In this document: in pieces, positions 32,361 through 44,799 of the stretch
Layout of the letters: the number at the start of each line of letters is the position of its first letter
Numbering within the stretch: position 1 is the stretch's first letter
NCBI GenBank assembly: GCA_016808115.1
Contig: JAEQBH010005394.1
Span: forward strand, 310,001 to 374,000
Length of the DNA: 64,000 nucleotides
Reading direction: 5' to 3'
Source: Tetrastigma voinierianum
Taxonomy: Eukaryota > Streptophyta > Magnoliopsida > Vitales > Vitaceae
Notes under the pieces: model-generated
What the model saw: only the letters and a program-made list of their open reading frames with translations
Told to the model about the DNA's origin: nothing
The model's database searches: none
Made by a program: the position numbers and the translations under genes

Positions 32361-34394
32361 TGTAACACCCCAAAGTTAACCCTAGTAGTAATGCATGATT
32401 AAAGGATTATTAAAAAAAAAAAAAGAGAGAGAGAGACATAAATAGAATTAATTTTAAAAACCAAGGGTAGAATGATAATTTTGTCATGTGAGGACATAGT
32501 GGGAATAAATGATGAAGAATGTAGATTAATGTTTGAGATAGAGAAATGAATTATATGTTATAGGAGGACCAAATAATCAAAAATGAGTGAACCAATGGGA
32601 ATGGGACACATGCCCAATTCTAGAACACTTTAGAAACATCAAAAGAATTGGAAAGAAAGGCTTAAGTCTTATTTTCTTGTGTATGACCGGTTGGTGAGGA
32701 GGAAAAGGAGAAAAGGGAAAAGAGAAAGAGGAAGAAAAGGGAGGAAAAAAAACCGATCCTTGCTAGGGTTGGTTCTCCACCGTTTTGCTTCTAAGATTCC
32801 AAGGTTTGTAGCAAATGAGCAAGAGGAGAAGTGAAGAAAGAAAGGAGAGTAGAGCTTGAGGTGACCAAGAAATAGGTACGGGACTCCCTTGAAGATCAAT
32901 TCATTGTGGTTTGTGTTGTTGGTAATTGTTATTTGGTTTGTGGTCCTCAATTGAGAAGTTTTTGTATAAAGGAAATATTGGGGTTTTAAGGGAGATACTG
33001 TTAAAATTTCCTCAAAACCCTAAGTGAATTATTTGGTCATAACTTGGTCTAGAGTACTCTGATTTAGAATATTCCAGTTGGAGAGGAAACCTAAGACCTG
33101 TGACCACATTTTCCGAGAAGATACTAAAGTATTAATGACTTTAAGACCCTCGAATTTGGGTCTAAAGACCGATTACTGGTTTTGTTTTGAAAACAGAGTA
33201 GTCATGGTTATTTAGGACATATCTTGAGTTTTGGTACTCCAAATTGGATGATTCCAATCTGAGAAGAACCCTTAGTACTGTAGATTTAAATGAGTAGAAG
33301 GAACCAGTGTCAAATTATGGAGTTAAGACCCCTAAAATCAGGTTTCACAATTTGTTACCCATGTAAACTGGGAAAACAGACCAGTTTTCCATTAAAATGT
33401 CATAACTTGAGTTTGGATGATTCAATTTGAGTGATTCCAATTTCTAAGTAAAATATATTCATAGTGGAACAATGTGTATGAAGGAAGCATGTTGAGATTT
33501 CAAACTTATTGTACCTAGAAAATTAGGTGAAGTCGGACCCTGTTTTGAGAAATGATTTTCATGTCTTTCCTATAGGATTTTGAGACATCCAAATGTCTCT
33601 TATATACTCCCAAAGTATTAGTGGAGAGGGTTTTGTATGAAAATAAGTCAGTATACTTTAGCCAAGTGAGATAAATAAATTGACCTAAAATTTATATGAT
33701 TTAATGCTAAATAATATGGAATAAATAGAATGGAATAATAAAGGACATGATTTATAGCCATGTGAAGAAAAGATAATACATGTATAGTTGCTATATAAAG
33801 AAGCATATAATACATTCATATGGTGATAAAGAGATATGTGAAAGTACTCTTTATGAAGATGAAAATACTGGATAGTGAATATCTCATATGCATACATGAT
33901 AATAATAGTTGGGTCTCATGAGTACGACATGCATCAAAACGTAGTGAAACCGATCGTCATCACGACTGTGCAGATGGATAGATGAAGATTTATTGTGGAT
34001 ATAGTTGCTACAACATACAAATATAGTTGGCCCTGTTTGGGTCATACAGTAAAGCATAGATAGAGATCAATGTCTTGTACAATGATAGTACCCTTGGGTA
34101 CATACAGTTATTTCCCGTATCCACTTTTTTGGAATATGCAAGCATGAAACATGTAAAAAGAGATAAAGCGATATTGATAAATAAAACATGAATTATAAAC
34201 ATAGGAAGCAATTTGTAAAATATAATAGAAATATAAAATACCTGAATAGTAATTAATACTACGACTAAAATGATATGGAATTTGATAGATAAAGCACATG
34301 AAGTTAGCATATTACATGAGAGTAACATAATGAATTAAATTATTTAATTGTGGTAAGTTCATGAATTATTGTAACTTTCATAAGTTTATATGAT

Positions 34395-34429
<35 letters not shown>

Positions 34430-34859
34430 GAGTACTAGAATGTGGTGATCATGGTTAGTGGTCATCTATGCATAAGGATCCTCACTAAGCTTTATGTTTA
34501 GCACGGGTGTTTATCCTTATAGGTACCGAGGAGGCGGTTAGAGAACAAAACATTTCACATCAACATCAAGGGCAACCTTAGCGATAGGTGCTCACCTATA
34601 GTGTTTCTATTTAAAATTTTATTATGAGCAATATGTTGTATATAAACTTTTGGTACTATATAAGGATTTGTAAATAATATGTAAGTGATATTTCGAACGC
34701 CTCAAATAGTAGGGTATGATAGTGTGGTTTTGTAATATATGTTAAATTATATGTTTATATTTTAAGGAATGTTTTAGAAATGCTCAGTTAATTAGATTTA
34801 AAGTCTATAGTTTCGTGACACCCTTTCCTAACACAAAGGTGCCAAGTTGGGGTGTCACA
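32361..34859 (+). repeat. 5' LTR of Ty3/gypsy element A (2.5 kb)
   Basis: Starts TGTAACACCCCAAAG and ends TTGGGGTGTCACA: the ends are inverted copies with the standard TG...CA. The LTR is followed by a degraded primer site and gag. It has the GCTTTATG(T)TTAGCACGGGTGTT word near 34490 that recurs in the solo LTR at 36302-38620 (about 38175), and a (TA)n run at 34400-34421. No 3' partner is present in the window for this element. Confidence 0.8.
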
Positions 34860-34860
34860 A

Positions 34861-34878
34861 GCAGGTACAAAGCCCAGG
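34861..34878 (+). other. Degraded tRNA-Met primer-binding site
   Basis: gcaggtacaaagcccagg lies 2 bp after the LTR and resembles a decayed TGGTATCAGAGC-type site. Position fits; several mismatches. Confidence 0.5.
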
Positions 34879-34971
34879 TTTAGCTTAATTCTTAGATATA
34901 GTATAAAAATATAAATGCATATGTATATCAGGTTTGGGCCTCGATGTGGATGTCTTTGTTTTCTAAATAGG

Positions 34972-35835
34972 ATGGATCGCCCTCCCAATCCAGTAGAAGA
35001 AGCGGCTGAGAGTGTTAACCCAAGAGATCAAGGGTTATCCGCTTCAGATCCTTTTGAATCTTTCAAAAGTGAAAGAAATGCTCCAGTCGAGCCAATGGAA
35101 GCCTTGCTGAAAATATCTCAGGACATGGCTCGAGTATCGGGATGCATCGACTACTGTAGGCTCATAAACATGGTAAGAAGACATATGCAGGAATTCCATG
35201 GGACAAGCATGGAAGAGTCTCGATAAAGCCGACACCGGTTGGAAAAGTAAGCTACAAAAGAGTATTGGAGGAAGTATGTCCCTCCCGATCAAAGAGTATC
35301 ACGTATACTTACTATTGCAAAGTGAGGCATAAGGATCGTGGAAATTGGTGTCAAAAGTACGAGGATTCCGTGATCCCATGCCTGGGGAGTTCTTTGTCCA
35401 AGAGTTATGGGCAAAGTACGCGCGTAGATGTATGTGGAGACCAAGTGGAAGCAGCCTCCGACTTTGAAGCAAAGGAACTCATCGCTGGTCGAAGTATGAG
35501 AAGGAGTTTAACTATCTCAAGAATATGCACTGAAGCCACCTCATCGTTACTGCAGAAGATCGGAAGCATGGACCGAATGAGTCCATGGGGGCAAAGTACT
35601 TGACGCCTATAACATCTCTTCAACAAGTGAATTTCTATCAATTGGTGCCAGCTGCAATGAAAGTTGAGAAATTTGTGGCAAGCAGCAGAAAAAGATTCCA
35701 GAAGAAGAGCTTCTCCAAGGAAGCTTCTTCCTCCTCAGGGAAGAGAGTTAGAGAATCAGAAGAAGCGTATCGTAGCAACCCTTTCCAACACCCGACCTCG
35801 ACGGAGGGTCTGGCAAACAGATCCAAAGATGCCTG
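34972..35835 (+). pseudogene. gag of Ty3/gypsy element A, N-terminal part
   Basis: Starts at an ATG (MDRPPNPVEEAAES...) 113 bp after the LTR. The first 85 codons are open; a frame change near 35226 and others follow. Further words of capsid type can be read in other frames: ...GEFFVQELWAKYA... near 35380-35415 and ...YEKEFNYLKN near 35496-35525. A basic, Ser-rich linker (35660-35790) follows. Gag would form the particle that packages element RNA. It is interrupted at about 35835 by a minus-strand LTR and resumes after 40524 at the zinc knuckle. Confidence 0.65.
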
Positions 35836-36301
35836 ATACTCACTAAATCACTTTATCAAAATCATTTATCAAAAACACTTTATTAATATAAGCGCTGCTC
35901 TCAAATCATGGCGATTTAAATTTAGTGGCAAGCCCATAAACATTTTACAAATTCAATGCAATCTTTTACAAAAATATGCATTTAACCAAAATGACATTTT
36001 ATGCCGCTTACAACATAATATCCAAAATCGTATTCGATATAGGTACAAAAAAATACTTCAAGTTGAACTCCTTTGTTACAAAACAATGTCACGCCTAAAA
36101 TGGTGAGGATGCGTGGCTGGAGCATACCCGCGGAACCTTCCTCGAATGACTGAGCTCCTCAACCTTGGGTCCGCTTTCAATCACTACCTATCACTCGCAC
36201 CGAAAGCATTGATATAAAATAATACGCTAAGCATTTTCATGCTTAGTGGTTCTATACAATTCCATTCTTCAGTTTTTGTTTAAGTCAAACCATGCAATTT
36301 T

Positions 36302-38620
36302 TGTAACGCACCGTCCCGAGAGGGTGTACGGTACGTGTAACCGTAGGGTCGCATATGTGCACTAAGGGCTTCCTTAATTTGTTGAGTGTCATAGTAGTAT
36401 TTTTGAAAGTTGTTTTTTAGGATGAAATTGTAAAATTTTCAAAGAATGGTGACACTTTTGCAACATGAAAGCGAGTATGAAAGACAAATCACGAAACTTT
36501 AATTAGTTAAAAGATAAATAATAATTAAATTGCTACAATGGTTCAGTGAAGCTTAGAAAATTTCTTAGGGATATTGATGATGAAACAGACTGCATCAAGA
36601 AATTCGTCACAAATCTAGTGACCTAGAAAGTTTCATCGAATTATGAGACAATGGAATATTTCCACGATTTGTAGTGATAAGTCGCTAATGATTCTCGCTA
36701 GACTAGATTTTTACGAAAATCTCGGAAGTCAAGAAATGGCTTAAGCTAAGTTCATTTAAAATAAAGTGAACTGAAAATAAATAAATTATTTCGGGGCAGA
36801 AACAGACCCAAATGAGGCACTATGAACCATGTATTCAAATAATAATAATAATAATAAGAAGAATAATAAAAGAAAAGAAGATAAAAACGAAAAATCAAAA
36901 GAGAGAAGAGGACGGACGGGGGAGAGAGAGAGAGAGGGCGAGAGAGAGATTTTTATTTTTTTTTCTTCTCTTCGCTTTTCCTAAGATCTACATTTAAAAT
37001 CTGACGTATATCTTCCTGAACAAAGTGCCAAGTAAAAGCCAACACGAGATAAGAAATACGCAAGACCAAAATCTTACTGCTTTCCAAGAGGTGGGGGTAG
37101 GAATTCTCTCCTTACTCTAGTTATTTCTATCCTAAATACGAATGGCTTGGGATTTTCTTAGAGGCCGTACAAGGTCGTAAAATTCAGTCCCAAAATTTTT
37201 GGACTGAGTTTAAGAATTTTTAGGAATTTTCGGGGCTATTTTCGAATAATCCAGTCACCAGACTGCTTTTCTGATTAGCCAAGTTGAATTTCGTGGATTT
37301 TTTCGGATAATCTGGACAGGATTTTCATAACTATTTTCAAGTGTTCTTGGACTTTATGGAAAGCCCTTTGAGTCTAGAATCCATCCATATATATAAATAC
37401 GATCGTGAATGACAAGAATAAATTCATAAGATATTGGAGAACTATATTTATTCATACATATAATGAGATATGAAAAATGTGCAAAGATGTTAATAAATGA
37501 TTGTAAATATCGTATATGATTACCTGATAACAATAATTATTCCTGTGAATAAGGAGAATTCTGAACATAAAATACACATAGATTGTCTCAAGAACCCGGT
37601 AGAGGGATAGATAGGCATGCTCCATAGTGGATACGCTTGTCAGGAGTATTGGCGCTTTACATATATCGAGGCCCCATTTGGGTTGATGACATAGATCCCA
37701 TTTGGATCATTATAACAGCCCCGTTTGGGTCATACAGATAGATCACTGGTTCCTCGTACAAAGGATAGTACCTTCCGTACATACAAGATAGAGATCACCG
37801 GTCCCGTACGCACAAGAGACCTTCTGCACATACATTCTTTCCCCCGTATCCACTTCTAAGGTTTATGCAAGCATGAAAAAGATAAAAGAAAAATGATAAG
37901 GTATGCAAATGAGATGTATATGGTATATGACATGATAATATAAAGCATAACACCGCCAGATGATAGTATACGCTATAAGAACAAGAAGTAAAGGGTAAGA
38001 TGACAATTTAAAAGTATATGAAATATAATAAGAAATGAAATATGATAAGACAACTAAGTATGATATATGTAGAAGTATATCTATAAATGATATGTTCAAA
38101 ACAGGAATGTTAAAGTTATATGTAGTTGTCTAAAGTGTGATGACCCTTATTAGAGGTCGTCCATATGTATGTTAGCTATAAGCTTAGCACGGGTGTTTCA
38201 TCCGTAGGTACAGAGAAGGCAACGAAGTCCTGACACTCCACACGCAACCAAAAGCCAATGGCCATCGCTTAGGTGCTCACCGACATCTTTTGGTCTATTT
38301 TTATATATGTTTCTGTCTTTGAAAGCATCAGAAATATTGTAAATGTTGAACAACACTTTTATATGGAGCTTGTATATGGTTTTGTAACTGGCCGCTACTG
38401 CATTATAATACAAGTTAAATGTTTAACATTATTATGAATAAACGAGTTTAAAGTTCATAAGTTTATAGTAACCCAGAAAAAAAAATAGAATAAAACTAAA
38501 TGATAATTTAGTGGTATTAGAGCACCCCGACATGGGGAATGCTACAAGTTAAGTGGCATCAGAGCATCCCGAATCCGATTTGGACCCGCCAATCAGGTCG
38601 GACCTAGAAGGGGTGTCACA
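36302..38620 (+). repeat. Solo LTR with 5-bp target duplication
   Basis: 2319 bp, starting TGTAACGCACCG and ending GGGGTGTCACA. The flanking bases are ATTTT at 36297-36301 and ATTTT at 38621-38625, a perfect 5-bp target-site duplication. The landmark pattern (TTTGGGTCATACAG, then ATAGTACC, then CCCGTATCCAC, then GCTTAGCACGGGTG) is the same as in the 5' LTR of element A, so both belong to one family. A single LTR with a matching duplication is the product of recombination between the two LTRs of a former full element. Confidence 0.88.
36836..36950. repeat. (AAT)n and (GA)n microsatellites in the solo LTR
   Basis: Runs of aat/aag triplets at 36837-36870 and gaga dinucleotides at 36922-36948. 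Confidence 0.85.
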
Positions 38621-40529
38621 ATTTTACTAAACAAAAACTTTCAAATCTTTTTGGATGATCAATGTCAATACTATACATATACTTATTTCATATACAATCA
38701 TTTATGGTTCATTGATCATTCCAAATATACACTTTCGTATGCAACAAATCATTTATATCCAAATCATGCATTTCACAATGCTCTTTTCATTTCAATTTGC
38801 AATCATGCTTTTCAATCCCAATATGTCAACGATCTCTCAAAGCTCGCCCACTGGCTCCTTAACGAATTTAACCTATGTTTTCGTATATAGATACTCGGAA
38901 TCACCAAAGATGGTCCCACCGGGTCGTTGTGCTAGTATAAAAACACGGTTTTATACTACGCCTCTGGCCCCACTGGCCGAACGGGGTTATTAAAAAATCA
39001 ATTCGTGAATACTATCGATACTATCCTACTGGGTTGCTGATCGGAATGACACATTAATACGTTTGTTCACAGTACTGCTCATTTGACCCTTATTGGTATA
39101 CAAATCTATCCTTAATGCGACCAAACTAAGTAACATTCTATTAAGGTATGCCTAAACTTTATAACAAAATACAAGACAATATGTACATTTGTATAAACAA
39201 CATTGTAATATTCATGCAATTTCATATGCAACATTTCACAATCGATTATCTCAAATCAATTAAAACAAATCAATATGCTTTTCCATACATTTAGAAATAA
39301 AACATTTCAAATCTTGAAACGAGAATAGGAGAATATAGAACAAACCAATCTATCTCTCTTTCTTTTGCATTATTAAATCTGGTCCTAGGTTAGTGATCCT
39401 CACCAAATTTCTAGCAAATCACACACATCACATTTAGTAGACTAGCACTACCCACGCTTAACGAATATCGCCGAGGCGGCGAGGTACGGTACATTTTTCA
39501 TTTAGTTTTATCCTTATTTCAACCCTCATTAATCATTTATTAGGGTCTTTAAACTATTGGTGTACAAAAACTAGACTTTCGGAACAAAAATCCAAAATTT
39601 TGCCCTCTGTGAACAGTAGCTATGTTGCAGCGTAGGCCTTCGTCGTGGCATAGCAAAGCTACGCCGCGCATTTCGAGGGGTGCCATTTCAGCATTCCTCG
39701 GCTCGGGCCGGCGAGGAGACATCCCACGCTCGCCGTAGGGTCTATGCCACATTTGCAGGTTCCCTATGTCATGCAGATAGAGCCCGATGTGCCCAAATTT
39801 TCCAGTTTGCTCTTTCGTGATTATTCTCAAAAAATCCTCAAACCCAAACAAACGTTGCAACCACTCCAATAACATCCTAATATCCTAAACCAACTACGAG
39901 CAAAACCTACTGGATGACAGTGGTTTTTCTAACCCAAACATCATTTAAAGAAATCTAGGGTTTGGTTCTTACCTTAAATCCCTTTGAATCTTCTTCACCC
40001 AAGATGCTTGATCACTTAGAAACTAGAAATGGGGATGATCTCCCACCAAAATAACTTCTTCTTGCAAAACCTTAGCTTTCTCCTCTCACTCTCTTCTCAA
40101 AACGTTTTTGCACAATGGCCATTCTAAGACCAAATATGCCTTAAGTTATGTTTTCACCCTAAGGCCATGTTTGGCTTGTTCATTAAATCCCATTTTCCAT
40201 TTTTCTCACTTAAAGCTTACAAGTCTCCTTATTTGCACATTCACTTATCATTTATTTTACATTGCATTTAAGCTTATCATTTGAACCCTTAGGTCCTCAT
40301 TTTACAAATTTCCAAATTTTCCCTTTTTCACTAGGGGTTTATTTCCTGTTCAATCAATTTCATTTTAACATATAAATATTTAATCATATGCTCACGTGCA
40401 TTCATTTCACATTTCCCCACAATTTATCGCTTTATTAGTTTCCTGAAACCTGCCTGCTCAATTTATACCTGGAATATATAATAAAATTATTATAAAAATT
40501 CAAGGGTATTTTTGGGGCGTTACACATAA

Positions 40530-40843
40530 TTAGTTTACAACTCTACTACAAGAGGTGCTTCAGTGGTAGAGGTGCTTCAGTGGGACCAGGAGAATCTCTA
40601 GAGTGCCTTCATTGCTATCGACGGCTTTTGGGAGTTTGCAGATTGTTAACATGGGGGTGCTTCAGATGTGGAAGAACTGAACATTTTATGGAAAATTGTC
40701 TCAAAGAGTCAAGGGACAATAGGAATCCCCAGAGTAATAGCAGAGGGAGATTCGCGACACCACCGTTGACTCGAGATAGAGGTAGAGGTCGGGGGGCCAA
40801 AGCCAACATAAAGGACGAGGAGGCACAGTGTCAGAGACGGTAG
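40530..40843 (+). pseudogene. gag of element A, zinc-knuckle part
   Basis: Encodes the nucleocapsid zinc knuckle CFRCGRTEHFMENC (CX2CX4HX4C) at 40658-40699, followed by an Arg/Gly-rich tail (RGRFATPPLTRDRGRGRG) typical of RNA-binding ends of gag. The stretch belongs with 34972-35835; the minus-strand LTR between them is a later insertion. Confidence 0.8.
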
Positions 40844-40859
40844 ATCATCCTATGACTTT

Positions 40860-42825
40860 AACGCCAGCATGAGCATATGCTATGATGGCTCATGGAGACC
40901 AGGAGGCACCAGATGTTATTGCTAGTATATTTTCTCTTTATGGTATTGAAATGCATGCATTAATAGACCCTGTATCTACTCATTCATATGTATGCATTGA
41001 GCATGTGTTTGATAATGACAACAGTGGAGTAGCTATCATATGATATGCATGTAACCAATCCTTTGGGGCACAGTGTAAATGTGAATAGGGTGTATAAAAA
41101 TTGCCCCATAGTTATCCAAGATAGAGAATTTTCAATTGATTTGATTGCTCTGCCTTTCTGAGAATTTGATTTGATTCTAGGTATGGATTGGATGTCTGAG
41201 CACAAAGCTATATTAGATTTTGGAAAGAAAACAGTAGTGTTGAGATGCTCTGACCAATCTGAGGTGATAGTACAAGGCATAAGATCTAGCGCGATATCCA
41301 ATGTGATCTCAGCTATGCAGGCTAGGAGATTTCTGAGGAAAGGATGTGAGACATTTTTGGCCTTGATACTTGACTCTAAGAGAGGTCAAGTAGATGTGGA
41401 AAAGATTCCAGTAGGAAGGGAATTTCCAAATGTATTCCTTGAAGAGTTATTTGGTATTCCACTTGAGAGGAAGGTGGACTTGTCCATAGAGATTGTACCA
41501 GGAACAACCCCGATTTCTAGGGCACCTTAGAGGATGACTCCTTTTGAATTAAAAGAGTTGAGGCCACTCATGTGAGCTGACAAGGGCCTATTAGACCCAA
41601 GAGCCCTCGGGGATGCACCTGTTTTATTTATGAAGAAAAAAAATGGCACATTGCGAATGTGCATTAATTATAGATAGATCAGTAAAGTAACAGTTAAGAA
41701 GAAGTACCCGTTGCCTAGAATAGAATATTTATTTGATCAGTTAAAGGGAGCATGTATCTTTTCTAAGATAGATATGAGATCTAGGTACTACCAATTGAGA
41801 GTAAAAGATGTTGATGCGCTGAAGACAACATTTAGAACCCGATATGGTCATTACGGGTTTTTAGTAATGCCTTTTGGGTTGACAAATGCACTAGAGACAT
41901 TTATGGATTTGATGAATAGGGTGTTTCGACCCTACTTAGATCAATTTGTGGTTGTGTTTATTGATAATATATTGGTGTATTTCAAGAATGAGGAAGAGCA
42001 TGAACAACATCTAAGGATAGTTCTACAAACTCTGAGAGAAAAGTACTTATATGCCAAGTTGAGTAAATGTGATTTTTGGCTAGAGGAAGTTTTCTTCCTA
42101 GGCCACATTGTCTTTCCTAAGGAATTAAAGTTGATCCAGCTAAGATTGTAGTTATTGTGAACTGGAAGCCACCCCGAAATGTGACAAAAGTGAGGAGTTT
42201 TGTGGGGTTAGCCGGATATTATAGAAGATTTGTGAACAACTTTTAAGTCATAGCATCTCTACTCACCAAATTGCTTAGAAAAGATGTGAAGTTTGAGTGG
42301 AATAACAAGTGCCAAGCTAACTTTGAGCAGGTAAAGCAATTGTAGATTGAAGCTCCAATGTTGACGCAGCCGACCCCGAGTAAAGAGTATACCATGTACA
42401 ATGATGCTTAAAGGATAGGTCTGGGATGTGTGCTAGTGCAAGATGGTAAAGTTGTGGCCTATGCATCTAGGTAGTTGAAGCCACATGCACAGAATTATCC
42501 TACTCATGACTTAGAGTTAATGTTGTGAAGGTTTGTTTTGAAAATATGGCTTAATAATTCATTTATAAGTAGGGAAAAGTGTAGAGTTTATTACTGCACT
42601 CACAAGAGTCGCAAGTACTTGTTGACTCATAAAGAGTTGAATTTGAGGCAACGGAAGTGGTTAGAGTTGTTTAAAGACTATGACTGCATAGTTGATTACC
42701 ATCCTGGGAAAGCCAATATGGTGGCTGATGCCTTAAGTAGAAAGACAGTGGCAACTTTGTCACTTCAACATAGTGATTGGAGAATAATAGTTGATGGATC
42801 TTTATTAGCTCAATTAAGAGCTTAG
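40860..42825 (+). pseudogene. pol of element A: protease, reverse transcriptase, RNase H (no integrase)
   Basis: Reading across frame changes gives, in order: an aspartic protease core (ALIDPVSTHSY near 40955-40985) with Val in place of the usual Gly after the Asp-Pro; the RT N-terminal part (LGMDWMSEHKA... near 41171); RT core at 41711-42151 with YYQLRVKD, FGLTNA and VVFIDNILVY, where the second catalytic Asp is Asn (41966-41968). Then the connection (AGYYRRF near 42210) and RNase H with the ending YHPGKANMVADALSRK at about 42700-42740. Several stops and a shift near 42120. Enough to place it in Ty3/gypsy and to rule out activity. The sequence stops at 42825 directly after RNase H; integrase and the 3' LTR are missing. 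Confidence 0.85.
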
Positions 42826-43379
42826 CCTCGTCTGCACCCCTTATCTAACACCTAATCAGAGCTCGATACCAAAATAAAATAAAGTCCAAATAGCTATTGA
42901 TACAAATACAAATACGTTTTTTTTTTCTTTTTTTTTTTCGTATACCGTAGAATATATAATAATATGCATCAAAACATTTACAGTAAGCCCATCATTTTGG
43001 GATAAATCCTAAATTTGTATAATATGGCATTATATGCCCTTTTCAATCATATCATTTACAAAATATATTAGAGTTTTCAATATCAAAACATTTACAAAAA
43101 AAAATCAGAGTTTATACAAGATGGTCAAATCCATTTCATGAATGCATGGTCAAATCTTTTACTTCGACACCACAAAGCTTTGACGTTAACTCTAAATCTC
43201 TGTGGTCTTTGTCCTCGTACCTGTTCACTCTATACCTGCTGTTTGTCTGTGAATATATAGACTAAACCTTTCAATTTTTATACCTCTACTGGATACTTAC
43301 AATTCCCCTGCAGTTATACCAAAATTGGAGTAAGTTGTTAAAAATTAGAAAATGGTATGATGTTCTTGAAATTATAAAA
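42826..43379 (-). repeat. Remnant of a minus-strand gypsy LTR and primer site
   Basis: The minus strand reads TGGTATCGAGCTCTG from 42871 down to 42857, close to a tRNA-Met primer site. The next few hundred bases (minus-strand upstream) resemble the end section of the LTR at 35835-40524, including words like gtaaatgttttg and tggtcttt. The element beyond is missing. No gene is present. Confidence 0.4.
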
Positions 43380-44710
43380 TGAGTTTAGTCTAAGACACTG
43401 CAAGTGCACAAGTCATACAAGTAGTAAAAAAAAAGGATGTAAGTCCATATATCATTCCCTCAGAGATTGACAAGGATTTTAAAATCAACTACCCTAACTA
43501 CTCAAGATCCACACTATTTGCACTTCCTTGTAACAATTTAAAAACTAAGGTTGGAAAGCATAATTATCCTATATGATGTTTCTATATTAAGGATAAAATT
43601 CAAAATAAAACAAATAAAATAAACTGGACTGAATCAGATCTCTGTTAGAATGAACACTGGCAAGGAAGTGCTGTGGAATTGCCAATTTTGACATCATAAC
43701 ATACCGTGACTCTCTCCTAATTTGGATTTGGATTTGTCAAATACTCATAATAGTACAACTTGAATTTCTCCTTAACTTCACCAATTAGATGTCTTTGGTT
43801 CTTTCAAAAATAGGGATCTAATTAGTTACTTGTATTCAGAACACTCTTTCTAAGATCTGGGCATTTTTCTTTTTCAATACTTCATACCCATTTCTTAGGA
43901 CTGCATATTTCTTGCTTCCCAAGACAGGGCCATTGCAAAACTTTTACAAAATGGTTGATGACTCATCCTTTAGATCAGATGAAATTCTCCCCTTCCTTGA
44001 TTAGATCTCAGCTAACACGGGATCAGGATCTTTCCTTCATATCAAGATGAAATATCTTATTGTTTAACTTGATAAATAATCCAACTCAACTTCAACCCAT
44101 GAGTGAATTGAAATTTATCAAAGTGAACTCTTAGAGCTCCTTAGTTCTTCAATAATATTCTAACATACCCCTAATTGAATGCTCCAAACTCTCAGGAATC
44201 TCCATCTTTGTGTCACTTAGAGGGCCTCCTAGAAATCAGAGCAGGATACAGTCCTTTGGAAGGTATTCCATACTAATATGGGGAACAATTCAATTCATGA
44301 ACAACATCAACCAAATAAAGTCCAAATCCAGAAAATTCCTTCTAAATTATGCAGAAAAGACTATAACTAACAACAAATTCATTCCAATGGAAGCTGCGCT
44401 TCTCAAAAACTGAATCACAATCGATTATGGAGTATTGATCAAGCATCTCGACCGATCGTAATAAACTCGAAAAAGAAACAAATTCCGTAAATTGTTCACT
44501 TCCACACTCGTGCAAAGAATTAGAAAAAAGAGATTGAACTATTTAATCCAGCTTCAAAATTCAAAACAAATTATTGGTACAGATCCAGAAAAAAAAAAAA
44601 ATCAAAGCAATTCTAACTAAATCTATTCTAAAAATATACAAGTGAGTCTTCTTCAATCCCCTAAGGATCTAGGTTCCGGAATAGCTGCTTTCTCCTGACG
44701 CAAGGACGCC

Positions 44711-44718
44711 TATTTATA
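44711..44718 (-). promoter_or_regulatory. TATA box of the minus-strand LTR
   Basis: TATAAATA on the minus strand, with ggcccaatt about 25 bp upstream of it. The same arrangement (gggcccaat... TATAAATA) is in the plus-strand LTR at 48944-48951, so it is a conserved LTR promoter. Confidence 0.65.
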
Positions 44719-44799
44719 CACTTCTAGCAATTGGGCCTGATTCGAAAGCTTCAAGTGGATTTTCTTAATTCAATGGCCCAATTCACTGTTCAGGTCGCA

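Larger units (their letters stand above)
35835..40524 (-). repeat. Minus-strand long LTR inserted in gag of element A
   Basis: Read on the minus strand it begins TGTAACGCCCCAAAAATACC at 40524. It contains the LTR landmark ctaagcatgaaaatgcttagcg near 36230-36250 and ends near 35835, where the minus strand shows a possible primer site, GTATCAGGCATC. A TGTCACGCC word at 36087 is an alternative left end. The insertion splits gag. No clean target duplication was found. A second LTR is nested in it at 36302-38620. Confidence 0.6.

Noticed and set aside
36087..36100. TGTCACGCC as the definite left end of the minus-strand LTR
   Set aside because: The LTR landmark near 36240 lies too close to it compared with related LTRs; the end is more likely near 35835, next to a possible primer site.
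36082..40529. Target duplication aacaa/cataa for the minus-strand LTR
   Set aside because: Only three of five bases agree, so it is not evidence.
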